NCBI GenBank assembly: GCA_934359185.1
Contig: CAKRLE010000007.1
Span: 1 to 64,000 of the forward strand
Reading direction: 5' to 3'
Length of the DNA stretch: 64,000 nt
DNA from: an uncultured Lachnospira sp.
Lineage (GTDB): Bacteria > Bacillota > Clostridia > Lachnospirales > Lachnospiraceae
Made by a program: the position numbers and the translations under genes. Position 1 is the first letter of the stretch. Each line of letters starts with the position of its first letter. This document shows positions 54,071 through 61,944 of this stretch, in pieces. The notes beneath the pieces were generated by a model. That model was not told the origin of the DNA. It saw only the letters and a list, made by a program, of their open reading frames with translations, and ran no database searches.

Positions 54071-55798
54071 ATGGGTTATATGGAAACTTACAAGGCTTGG
54101 TGCGATAATGAATATTTCGACGAAGCAACAAGAGAGGAATTAAAATCTATAGCATCTGACGAGAAAGAGATAGAGGACAGATTCTATAAGGACCTTGAGT
54201 TTGGTACAGGTGGTCTTAGAGGTGTTATTGGCAATGGTACTAACAGAATGAACATCTATACTGTAAGAAAAGCAACACAGGGCTTAGCTAACTTTATTAT
54301 CAAAGAAAATGCAGCTGACAGAGGTGTGGCTATTGCTTATGATTCAAGAAGAATGTCTCCTGAATTTGCAGATGAGGCTGCTCTTTGTCTTGCTGCTAAT
54401 GGAATTAAGGCATATATATTCCCAACACTTCGTCCTACACCTGAGCTTTCATTTGCATTAAGAGAGCTTCATTGTATAGCTGGTATTGTTGTTACAGCCA
54501 GCCATAATCCACCAGAATATAATGGCTATAAGGTATACTGGGAAGATGGCGCACAGATTACAGCTCCTAAGGATTCACAGATTATATCAGAGGTTAAGGC
54601 TGTTACAGATTATAATACAGTTAAGACAATGGATATTGATGAGGCTAGAGCGTGTGGCCTTTACAATGTAATCGGATATGATATGGATGACAAATATATC
54701 GCTGCATTGAAGAAGATGAGTCTTAACGGAGATGTTATCAAGTCAGTTGCTGATGATATCAAGATTGTATATACACCTTTCCACGGAACAGGCAATGTAC
54801 CAGTTAGAAGAGTACTTAAAGAATTAGGATTCAAGCATGTATATGTTGTTCCAGAACAGGAGAAGCCAGATCCAGATTTCACAACACTTGATTATCCTAA
54901 TCCAGAAGATCCTAAGGCATTTACACTTGCCCTGAAGCTTGCAAATGAAGTTGATGCAGATATCATTCTTGCAACAGACCCGGATGCAGACAGACTTGGA
55001 ATATATTCAAAGGATACAAGTACAGGTGAGTACATACCTTTCACAGGTAATATGTCAGCTATGCTTATAGCAGAGTATCTGTTATCACAGCGTAAGGAGA
55101 AGGGATTATTACATTCTAATGGTGCATTTGTTACAACGATTGTATCGACAGATATGGCAAAGGCAATTGCAGCAGAGTATAATCTCAAGCTTATTGAAGT
55201 CCTTACAGGATTTAAGTTCATTGGTGAGCAGATTAAGTTATTCGAGCAGCAGCATACATATGAGTATGAGTTTGGTTTTGAGGAGAGTTATGGCTGTTTA
55301 GTTGGAACTCATGCAAGAGATAAGGATGCTCCAGTTGCAGTTATGGCTTTATGTGAGGCAGCAGCTTACTATAAGTCTAAGGGAATAACTTTATGGGATC
55401 AGATGATTAATATATTTGAGAAATATGGTTATTATAAAGAAGGACAGGTTGCCATAACAATGAAGGGCGCAGAGGGAGCTTCTAAAATTGCGCAGATGAT
55501 GGATGACTTAAGAAGTAATCCTCCTAAGAAATTTGGCAGCTGGGATGTTCTTGAGACAAGAGATTATAAGAATGATGAGGTTGTTTGTCTTGCAACAGGT
55601 GAGAAGCATTCAACTGGATTACCATCATCTAATGTTCTCTACTATGAACTTTCTGATAACGCATGGTGCTGTGCAAGACCATCAGGAACTGAGCCTAAGA
55701 TTAAGTTCTATATGGGTGTTAAGGGCACAAGCTTAGAGGATGCAGCAGCTAAGGAAGAGGCATTAAAGAAGGCGGTTATGGAAACTGTAGGACAGTAA
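54071..55798 (+). CDS. Alpha-D-phosphohexomutase (phosphoglucomutase/phosphomannomutase)
   Basis: 575 residues; GAGG before the ATG. The phospho-Ser loop TASHNPPEYNGYK places the catalytic Ser at 144. The metal-binding DPDADR loop follows near 303, the sugar-binding FGFEESYG near 398 and the phosphate-binding loop RPSGTEPKIKFY near 538. The length and motifs fit the PgcA/Pgm2 branch rather than GlmM. It interconverts hexose 1- and 6-phosphates, feeding UDP-glucose and wall polymers. Its location where glmM usually follows cdaAR is notable. Confidence 0.93.
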   Translation: MGYMETYKAWCDNEYFDEATREELKSIASDEKEIEDRFYKDLEFGTGGLRGVIGNGTNRMNIYTVRKATQGLANFIIKENAADRGVAIAYDSRRMSPEFADEAALCLAANGIKAYIFPTLRPTPELSFALRELHCIAGIVVTASHNPPEYNGYKVYWEDGAQITAPKDSQIISEVKAVTDYNTVKTMDIDEARACGLYNVIGYDMDDKYIAALKKMSLNGDVIKSVADDIKIVYTPFHGTGNVPVRRVLKELGFKHVYVVPEQEKPDPDFTTLDYPNPEDPKAFTLALKLANEVDADIILATDPDADRLGIYSKDTSTGEYIPFTGNMSAMLIAEYLLSQRKEKGLLHSNGAFVTTIVSTDMAKAIAAEYNLKLIEVLTGFKFIGEQIKLFEQQHTYEYEFGFEESYGCLVGTHARDKDAPVAVMALCEAAAYYKSKGITLWDQMINIFEKYGYYKEGQVAITMKGAEGASKIAQMMDDLRSNPPKKFGSWDVLETRDYKNDEVVCLATGEKHSTGLPSSNVLYYELSDNAWCCARPSGTEPKIKFYMGVKGTSLEDAAAKEEALKKAVMETVGQ

Positions 55799-55848
55799 GA
55801 CATAATTATTGGATGTTCAGCTTTTTTTAACAATTAGAACACAAACTA

Positions 55849-55896
55849 AACACATTTCATTGCTAACATACAGTCATAGCGATGAAATGTGTTTTT
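55849..55896 (+). terminator. Intrinsic terminator of the phosphohexomutase gene
   Basis: AACACATTTCATTGC (55849-55863) pairs with GCGATGAAATGTGTT (55879-55893), one mismatch, followed by TTTTTT. Confidence 0.88.
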
Positions 55897-55935
55897 TAAC
55901 ATTTCTGATATGACATTGAAAGGAGAACTAATATA

Positions 55936-57312
55936 ATGTACGACGAGAATCAATATAATAATCAGAATGGACAATACGATAACCAGAGTGGACAATACGA
56001 TAATCAGAATGGACAATACGGATATTCTTATAATAATTATGGTAATATGGGAAGCTGGCAGGGATACGAAGAGTACAAGGCTAATAAACGTAAGAATAAT
56101 GGAGATGAAAAAAAGAATTCAGGGATAGGAAAAAGAATTGCAGCAGTTGCATTGTCGGCAGTTTTATTTGGAGCAGTAGCAGGTGGAACAATGTATGGTG
56201 TTAATTATGCAGCTAACAAAATTAATCCAATACAGTCTAACAGTAATGTTGAGATTCCAACAGTGTCGACAGGTATGTCGTCAACAGTATCAGATTATGA
56301 TGAGGGCAGCAGTGTTTCATCTGTCATGAATGTAAAAGATGTTGCGAAGGCAGCTCTTCCAGCTATGGTACAGCTTACAGGAACAACAACTGTAACATCA
56401 TCTTCTTATTTTGGGTATGGCCAGTCATATGAGGCTAATACAAGTGGAACAGGTATTATAGTTGGAAAGAGCGATACAGAGCTTCTTATTCTTACTAATG
56501 CACATGTTATTGAATCAGTTAATAATCTAAATTGTACATTTGCTGATGGTGAGTCTGTGAGTGCAACAGTCAAAGGCTCTAAAGCAGATAAGGATGTGGC
56601 TGTTGTTGCGGTTACATTGAATGATATGAAGAGTTCAACACTTTCATCAATTGCGATTGCTGAACTTGGAGATTCAGATGATGTGGTTGTTGGTCAGGAT
56701 GTTGTTGCAATTGGTAATGCACTTGGAGAAGGTCAGTCAGTTACTAATGGAATTATCAGTGCGCTTGACAGATCCATAACAGTTAATAATGTAACATTTG
56801 AAGGATTATTTATGACTAATGCAGCCATTAATTCAGGTAACAGTGGTGGAGCGCTTCTTAACTCAGATGGTAAGGTTATAGGCATTAATTTTGCTAAGAC
56901 TTCGGAAGATGGTGTTGAGGGCATGGCATATTCGATTCCAATCTCTAATGTAAGAGAGCTGATTGACAGTCTTATGAACAGACAGACAAGAACAAAGGTA
57001 TCAAGCAGTGAGCAGGGATATCTTGGAATAGCGGCAATTGATATTACAAGTACAATGGCAAGTTATTATGGATACCCACAGGGAATACAGATAAGAACAG
57101 TTGAATCAGGCTCGGCAGCAGAGAAGGCAGGGCTTGGAAAGTATGATATTGTTGTAAGCTTTGATGATCAGACAGTAAGTTCAATGACAGGACTCCAGAG
57201 CCTTATGCAGTACTACAAGGCTGGCGAGAAAGTTACAGTGCAGTATTATCATCTTGAGGGTAACCAGTATGTTCTTAAATCTGTGGAAGTAGAACTTGGA
57301 AGCAAAAAGTAA
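55936..57312 (+). CDS. HtrA/DegP-like serine protease with PDZ domain
   Basis: 458 residues. A cytoplasmic Asn/Gln/Tyr/Gly-rich head (~1-50, with three 7-residue repeats) precedes a membrane helix (~70-92). The trypsin-like domain has catalytic His190 (TNAHVIE), Asp220 (DKDVAVV) and Ser303 (NSGNSGGALL). A PDZ domain follows (~355-445) with the GYLGI carboxylate loop. It degrades misfolded proteins outside the membrane. The gene is flanked by terminators, so it seems to be a single unit. Confidence 0.95.
   Translation: MYDENQYNNQNGQYDNQSGQYDNQNGQYGYSYNNYGNMGSWQGYEEYKANKRKNNGDEKKNSGIGKRIAAVALSAVLFGAVAGGTMYGVNYAANKINPIQSNSNVEIPTVSTGMSSTVSDYDEGSSVSSVMNVKDVAKAALPAMVQLTGTTTVTSSSYFGYGQSYEANTSGTGIIVGKSDTELLILTNAHVIESVNNLNCTFADGESVSATVKGSKADKDVAVVAVTLNDMKSSTLSSIAIAELGDSDDVVVGQDVVAIGNALGEGQSVTNGIISALDRSITVNNVTFEGLFMTNAAINSGNSGGALLNSDGKVIGINFAKTSEDGVEGMAYSIPISNVRELIDSLMNRQTRTKVSSSEQGYLGIAAIDITSTMASYYGYPQGIQIRTVESGSAAEKAGLGKYDIVVSFDDQTVSSMTGLQSLMQYYKAGEKVTVQYYHLEGNQYVLKSVEVELGSKK
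55958..56020 (+). repeat. Three 21-bp tandem repeats in the HtrA head
   Basis: Units at 55958-55978, 55979-55999 and 56000-56020 differ at only a few bases. Each encodes a heptapeptide of type DNQNGQY. Being a multiple of three, copy-number change would not break the frame. Confidence 0.85.
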
Positions 57313-57332
57313 TAATCTTTATAATTATTTAA

Positions 57333-57361
57333 TTGCTATAACATTGTTTAATAGTTATACT
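57333..57361 (+). promoter_or_regulatory. Promoter of clpX
   Basis: TTGCTA (57333-57338), 17 bases, TATACT (57356-57361), 52 bp before the start codon. Confidence 0.6.
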
Positions 57362-57413
57362 AAAGACTATGTACGAAGTACTTTAAATGAGATAAAAGAC
57401 ATGGAGGACAGTT

Positions 57414-58820
57414 ATGTCAGATTATAAAGAAGTAGATGATAACAATAACAATGACGAATATGAAAAGGTATGTTATATCTGCAAAAGAACAGAGAGCAAA
57501 GCAGGAAAGATGATTTCTATGCCAGGCAATATCTATATATGTCCTGATTGTATGCAGAAGACTCTTGATACTATTAATAATAGTGGTGTCAACTATGAGG
57601 ACATGATGAAGAACATGAGCAATATGCCTAACATGGGTAATTTCAATGGCATGTTGTTCGGCGACTTCATGGATAATATGGGTACACCTAATAAGCAGAA
57701 GGTAAAGAAAAAGAAAGAAAAATCAGAACCTGCCATAGACCTGAAATCAATTCCAGCGCCGCATCATATCAAAGAGCTTTTAGACCAGCATGTTGTAGGA
57801 CAGGATAAGGCTAAGAAAGTTATGTCTGTTGCGGTATATAACCACTATAAGAGAGTTGCAGAGCAGTCAGATGATGTTGAGATTGAGAAGTCTAACATCC
57901 TTATGATTGGACCAACAGGTAGTGGTAAGACATATCTTGTTAAGACACTTGCTAAGATTTTACAGGTTCCTCTTGCTATAGCGGATGCAACATCTTTAAC
58001 AGAAGCAGGTTATATAGGTGATGATATAGAGAGTGTTGTATCTAAGCTTCTTGCAGCCGCAGACAATGATGTTGAGAAGGCTGAACATGGCATTATATTT
58101 GTTGATGAGATAGATAAAATTGCAAAGAAGAAAGAGACACGAAGCAGAGATGTCAGTGGTGAGTCAGTGCAGCAGGGCATGTTAAAGCTTCTTGAAGGAA
58201 GTGATGTGGAGGTGCCGGTAGGAGCTAACAGCAAGAACGCGATGGTTCCACTTGTCACTGTTAATACTAAGAATATCCTCTTTATATGCGGAGGTGCTTT
58301 CCCTGGTCTTGAGGACATAATCAAGGAGAGACTTAACAAGCAGGGGTCAATAGGCTTTAACGCAGACCTCAAGGATAAGTATGACAATGAAAAGAATCTC
58401 TGTGAGAAGGTTACAATTGAAGACCTTAGAAATTTTGGAATGATTCCAGAATTCTTAGGACGTCTTCCAGTTGTATTCTCACTCGAGAAGCTTACGGAGG
58501 ACATGCTTGTAGATATCTTAAAAGAGCCTAAGAATGCAATTATTAAGCAATATAAGAAGCTTCTTGCAATGGATGAGGTTCTTCTTGAATTCGATGATGA
58601 TGCATTAAGACTTATTGCAAGGAAAGCTCTTGAGAGAGATACAGGTGCAAGAGCCCTGAGGTCAATATTGGAAGATTATATGCTCGATATCATGTATGAG
58701 ATTCCTAAGGATGGCAATATAGGCAAGGTTACTATCACAGAGGATTATATAAGCGGTAAAGGTGCTCCAAGAATAGAGATGAGAGGATTAGAGATACCAC
58801 TTATTGAAGCAGGCGCATAG
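57414..58820 (+). CDS. clpX: ATP-dependent Clp protease ATP-binding subunit ClpX
   Basis: 468 residues; GGAGGA six bases upstream. A four-Cys zinc domain (CYICK ... CPDC, ~20-55) is followed by a linker unusually rich in Met and Asn (~62-95) and a Lys run. The AAA+ module has Walker A GPTGSGKT near 165-172, Walker B IIFVDEIDKI near 230 and GFNADLKDKY in place of the usual IGF-type ClpP-docking loop. Text there reads SIGFNAD, so an IGF tripeptide is present. It unfolds tagged proteins for ClpP. No clpP is adjacent, so it may be a stand-alone copy. Confidence 0.92.
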   Translation: MSDYKEVDDNNNNDEYEKVCYICKRTESKAGKMISMPGNIYICPDCMQKTLDTINNSGVNYEDMMKNMSNMPNMGNFNGMLFGDFMDNMGTPNKQKVKKKKEKSEPAIDLKSIPAPHHIKELLDQHVVGQDKAKKVMSVAVYNHYKRVAEQSDDVEIEKSNILMIGPTGSGKTYLVKTLAKILQVPLAIADATSLTEAGYIGDDIESVVSKLLAAADNDVEKAEHGIIFVDEIDKIAKKKETRSRDVSGESVQQGMLKLLEGSDVEVPVGANSKNAMVPLVTVNTKNILFICGGAFPGLEDIIKERLNKQGSIGFNADLKDKYDNEKNLCEKVTIEDLRNFGMIPEFLGRLPVVFSLEKLTEDMLVDILKEPKNAIIKQYKKLLAMDEVLLEFDDDALRLIARKALERDTGARALRSILEDYMLDIMYEIPKDGNIGKVTITEDYISGKGAPRIEMRGLEIPLIEAGA

Positions 58821-58938
58821 TGTTCAAGTGGTGGAAGATTAGCTTAATATTGCTAGAAATATGTATAAAATCCAATTCTCTTTAAAAAAGTGTTGCTCAA
58901 TAAATTATAAAATGAGAGATTCGCTTAATATTAGTAAA

Positions 58939-58993
58939 AGATGTGAAAAAATCCAAGAATTGATGAGAAACTGGATTTTTTCGCATCTTTTTT
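58939..58993 (+). terminator. Intrinsic terminator downstream of clpX
   Basis: An 18-bp stem pairs 58939-58957 with 58971-58988, one mismatch, followed by TTTTTTT. It lies 120 bp after the clpX stop. Confidence 0.88.
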
Positions 58994-58998
58994 TGTTT

Positions 58999-59050
58999 TA
59001 ATCCGAAAAAGAGGTTTAGCGAAGTGTAAAAAGATGTTTTTTGGATTTTA
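58999..59050. repeat. Intergenic element, copy 3
   Basis: AATCCGAAAAA (59000-59010) and TTTTTTGGATT (59037-59047) form the arms, and GGTTTAGCGAAGTG (59013-59026) is the core. As with copy 1 it comes immediately after an intrinsic terminator. Confidence 0.7.
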
Positions 59051-59066
59051 TAGTTAGAAATCTTGT

Positions 59067-59172
59067 GAAAAATCCAATGAGGATTCCATAATAAAATGAT
59101 GTTATACATCCAACAAGGATTTCATGTAAAATGATGTGAATACCCAACAGAGTTTCCATATAATATAATAAT
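59067..59172 (+). repeat. Three degenerate tandem repeats (~35 bp) upstream of the protease gene
   Basis: The word CCAAYRAGGATT or a variant starts at 59074, 59110 and 59144 (periods 36 and 34). Each is followed by CAT and an AT-rich TAAAAT- or TATAAT-like word. The third unit supplies overlapping TATAAT boxes at 59159-59169 and may be the active promoter. Confidence 0.6.
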
Positions 59173-59198
59173 TGCTGAAAAATTGCAGGAGACATGTT

Positions 59199-60953
59199 AT
59201 GGCTGCTATAAGCAGGAAAGAATGTGAGATGTATGCAACAAGTGAAGAATATATGGATTTCATATTTAACAATAATACATCTTATTATGATATCAATACT
59301 CTGGGATGTACACAGGTAGTTGACGAAAACTGGTCTGTTGGTTATGGAAATCTTCCGAAAGGGCTTACAATGTCAGTTACAGACCTTAATTATCATATAA
59401 TTCCTAAACTATATGCAACAGTGGACTTATCAAGTTTTGAAAGCTCGGGCATAAGCAGTGTGCTTGAGCAGCCGCTGCTTGATGTTAAGGGCAGGGGAGT
59501 TATTGCAGGAATCATAGATACGGGAATCGATTATACATATGATATATTTAAGAAAAGTCCGATTGAAAGCCGTATAGGAATACTGTGGGATCAGACTGCC
59601 CCAAATACTTACAGTGAAGATAACATCAATGAAAACAAAATTGATGTTTTATTTGGAAATGTATATTATCAGCAGGATATTAACAGGGCACTCGCTGTAA
59701 TGGAAGAGGGAGGGGATTATAATAATATAGTAGATTCACATGATGAATCACAGCATGGCACATATGTAGCTGGAGTTGTAGCGGCTGCAGCACCAGATGC
59801 AGAACTTGCAGTAGTTAAATTAAAGCCAGCCAAACAATATCTGAGAAAATATTTTTTTATAGCAGATGACCAGCAGGTGTATGAGGAGAATGATTTGATG
59901 CTTGGTGTGAGATTTCTGCTTGAATATGCCAGATTGCAGATGAAGCCACTTGTTATACTTGTAAGTCTTGCAACAGGAAGCGGACCAAGAACGGGAGCAA
60001 CACCATTGGCAAATGTCCTTGCGCTTGCTGCAGCAAGGACTAATGTTGCGGTTGTCACGGCAGTTGGAAATGAGGCAGACAACAGGACACATGTGTCAGC
60101 TGTAGCAGTGTCAGACAGCAGTCCGTATGTATGCGAATTAAATGTAGGACCAGATGAAAAGGGTATTGTTATTGAACTATGGGCTGGTACCATGGATATT
60201 CTTTCGGTTGGGTTTGTGTCACCTTCGGGTGAAACTGTGGCAAGAATTCCTGCAAAGGAAAATGTAATTGAGGCACATGATTTTATATTTGAGAAGACAA
60301 GGATAACTGTTGAGTATCAGGTAGTTGAAGAATTATCAGGATTTGAACTTGTATTTATAAGAATGATAAAACCGGCACAGGGTGTGTGGAGAATTAATGT
60401 ATATAGTCTTACTACAATACTTGGAACATTTAATATGTGGCTTAATATGAAGAAATTAATGAGCTCCGACACATATTTTCTTAATTCAAATCCAGATACG
60501 ACACTGCTTGAACCATCATCTGACGAGAGAGTCATAAGTGTTGGCAGTTATAATCATAGAACAGGAAGTGCAGATATAGATTCTGGGCGTGGATATAATG
60601 CAAAAGGAGCAGTTAAGCCTGATGTGGTAGCACCCGGGGTTAATGTTATATGGCCGCCATATGATAACAGAATGAATTCTAATTCGGTCAATGTACATGG
60701 AGTTATGAGAGTTATGAGCGGAACAAGCGTTGCAGCTGCACATGTGGCAGGAATGGCAGCACTTCTGCTTCAATGGGGTGTTACAGATGGTAATAACCGG
60801 CTTATGGGTAATAACCAGATTAAGTCAATTCTTACGAGAGGAGCTGTGCGTAATATTAATATTGAGCAGGAGGGGGAAGGGTATCCCGATCCTGTATTCG
60901 GTTATGGAAAAGTGAATATAATGAATTCATTTCTGCAGCTGCGGATTAATTAG
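59199..60953 (+). CDS. Subtilisin-like serine protease (S8 family, Csp-like)
   Basis: 584 residues from ATG 59199, with GGAGA upstream. The catalytic triad is intact: Asp107 (GIIDTGIDY), His186 (HGTYVAGVVA) and Ser510 (SGTSVAAAHVAG). The long spacing between His and Ser reflects a jelly-roll-like insert (~320-430), as in the clostridial Csp germination proteases. There is no signal peptide and no clear propeptide, so a cytoplasmic or spore-related location is possible. Direct neighbours give no functional hint. Confidence 0.9.
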   Translation: MAAISRKECEMYATSEEYMDFIFNNNTSYYDINTLGCTQVVDENWSVGYGNLPKGLTMSVTDLNYHIIPKLYATVDLSSFESSGISSVLEQPLLDVKGRGVIAGIIDTGIDYTYDIFKKSPIESRIGILWDQTAPNTYSEDNINENKIDVLFGNVYYQQDINRALAVMEEGGDYNNIVDSHDESQHGTYVAGVVAAAAPDAELAVVKLKPAKQYLRKYFFIADDQQVYEENDLMLGVRFLLEYARLQMKPLVILVSLATGSGPRTGATPLANVLALAAARTNVAVVTAVGNEADNRTHVSAVAVSDSSPYVCELNVGPDEKGIVIELWAGTMDILSVGFVSPSGETVARIPAKENVIEAHDFIFEKTRITVEYQVVEELSGFELVFIRMIKPAQGVWRINVYSLTTILGTFNMWLNMKKLMSSDTYFLNSNPDTTLLEPSSDERVISVGSYNHRTGSADIDSGRGYNAKGAVKPDVVAPGVNVIWPPYDNRMNSNSVNVHGVMRVMSGTSVAAAHVAGMAALLLQWGVTDGNNRLMGNNQIKSILTRGAVRNINIEQEGEGYPDPVFGYGKVNIMNSFLQLRIN

Positions 60954-61034
60954 GTTGCGTGGTGGAGAGGGAGTCTGATATAATGACAGAAGTGATAATT
61001 AAGATACATGTCTGACATGGGGAATGAGGAAAGT

Positions 61035-61850
61035 ATGGGGAAATATAAAGCGATATCGTTAGACCTCGATGGAACACTTATGGATAGTAATAAACAGCTT
61101 CCGGATGTTAATAGAGAGGCATTATGGAAGGCTATAGATAAAGGAGTTGCTGTTATTCTTGCATCAGGAAGACCCTTATTTGGTGTGCTTCCAGTGGCAG
61201 AGAAGTTAGAACTTAAAGAGAGAGGTGGTTATGTTCTTGCATATAATGGTGGGAATATATGGGACTGCAGGAATGAGAAGCTTATATATTCAAAAACTGT
61301 TCCACAGGAGTGCGTTCCTGATATCTGCAAAGTTGCAAGAAAGTATGATGTATCACCTCTGACATATTATAAAGATCTTGTGATATCAGAAAGAGCAGAA
61401 GATGAGTATGTGTTAAAAGAGGCGTTTTGTAACAGCGCAGAGGTTATGCAGGTTGATGATATACCATCATTTGTAGATTATCCGGAGGCAAAGATTCTTC
61501 TTGTTGGACCTCATGAGAAGCTGCTGCCGGCAAAGGCAGAGCTGGAACAATTATATTCAGATGTTCTTGACCTGTTTTTTTCTGAGGATTATTTCCTTGA
61601 AGTTGTACCTAAGAATGTGGGCAAGGATATATCACTTAATGAGCTTTTAAGACAGATTGGAATAAAGCAGAGTGAGCTTATAGCCTGCGGTGATGGAATG
61701 AATGATATAAGCATGATAAAATATGCAGGGCTTGGCGTTGCGATGGAGAATGCATATCAAGCAGTCAAGGAAGCAGCAGATATAGTGGCACCTAAGAATG
61801 ATGATGGCGGTGTGGCTTATATTGTTAACAAATATTTTGAACTGGCATGA
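61035..61850 (+). CDS. Cof-type HAD-IIB sugar/nucleotide phosphatase
   Basis: 271 residues from ATG 61035, with GAGGAAAG directly upstream. Motif I SLDLDGTLMD has the nucleophile Asp near residue 8 with the second Asp two later. The motif II Ser is in ASGRP, and motifs III/IV are a Lys in VPKNVGKD and ACGDGMNDISM. A type IIB cap fills ~85-190. Cof-like phosphatases act on small sugar phosphates or flavin precursors. The exact substrate is unknown. A bidirectional terminator follows. Confidence 0.92.
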   Translation: MGKYKAISLDLDGTLMDSNKQLPDVNREALWKAIDKGVAVILASGRPLFGVLPVAEKLELKERGGYVLAYNGGNIWDCRNEKLIYSKTVPQECVPDICKVARKYDVSPLTYYKDLVISERAEDEYVLKEAFCNSAEVMQVDDIPSFVDYPEAKILLVGPHEKLLPAKAELEQLYSDVLDLFFSEDYFLEVVPKNVGKDISLNELLRQIGIKQSELIACGDGMNDISMIKYAGLGVAMENAYQAVKEAADIVAPKNDDGGVAYIVNKYFELA

Positions 61851-61888
61851 TTATGGTATAAAGCAGATTTATAGCATACAAAATAAAT

Positions 61889-61936
61889 CGGATGTATCAC
61901 TCTCCCTGTTGAGGGAGAGTGATACATCCGGTTTTT
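61889..61936. terminator. Bidirectional terminator
   Basis: A perfect 19-bp stem pairs 61889-61907 with 61912-61930 around a 4-base loop, then TTTTT. It lies between the convergent HAD and LCP genes. Confidence 0.95.
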
Positions 61937-61944
61937 AATTATAA

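Larger units (their letters stand above)
58821..59198. other. Intergenic region between clpX and the subtilisin gene
   Basis: This 378-bp stretch holds a terminator (58939-58993), copy 3 of the dispersed element (58999-59050), and three degenerate ~35-bp tandem repeats (59067-59172). The last repeat carries TATAAT words at 59159-59169. GGAGA at 59188 serves the protease gene. No gene is visible. Confidence 0.7.
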
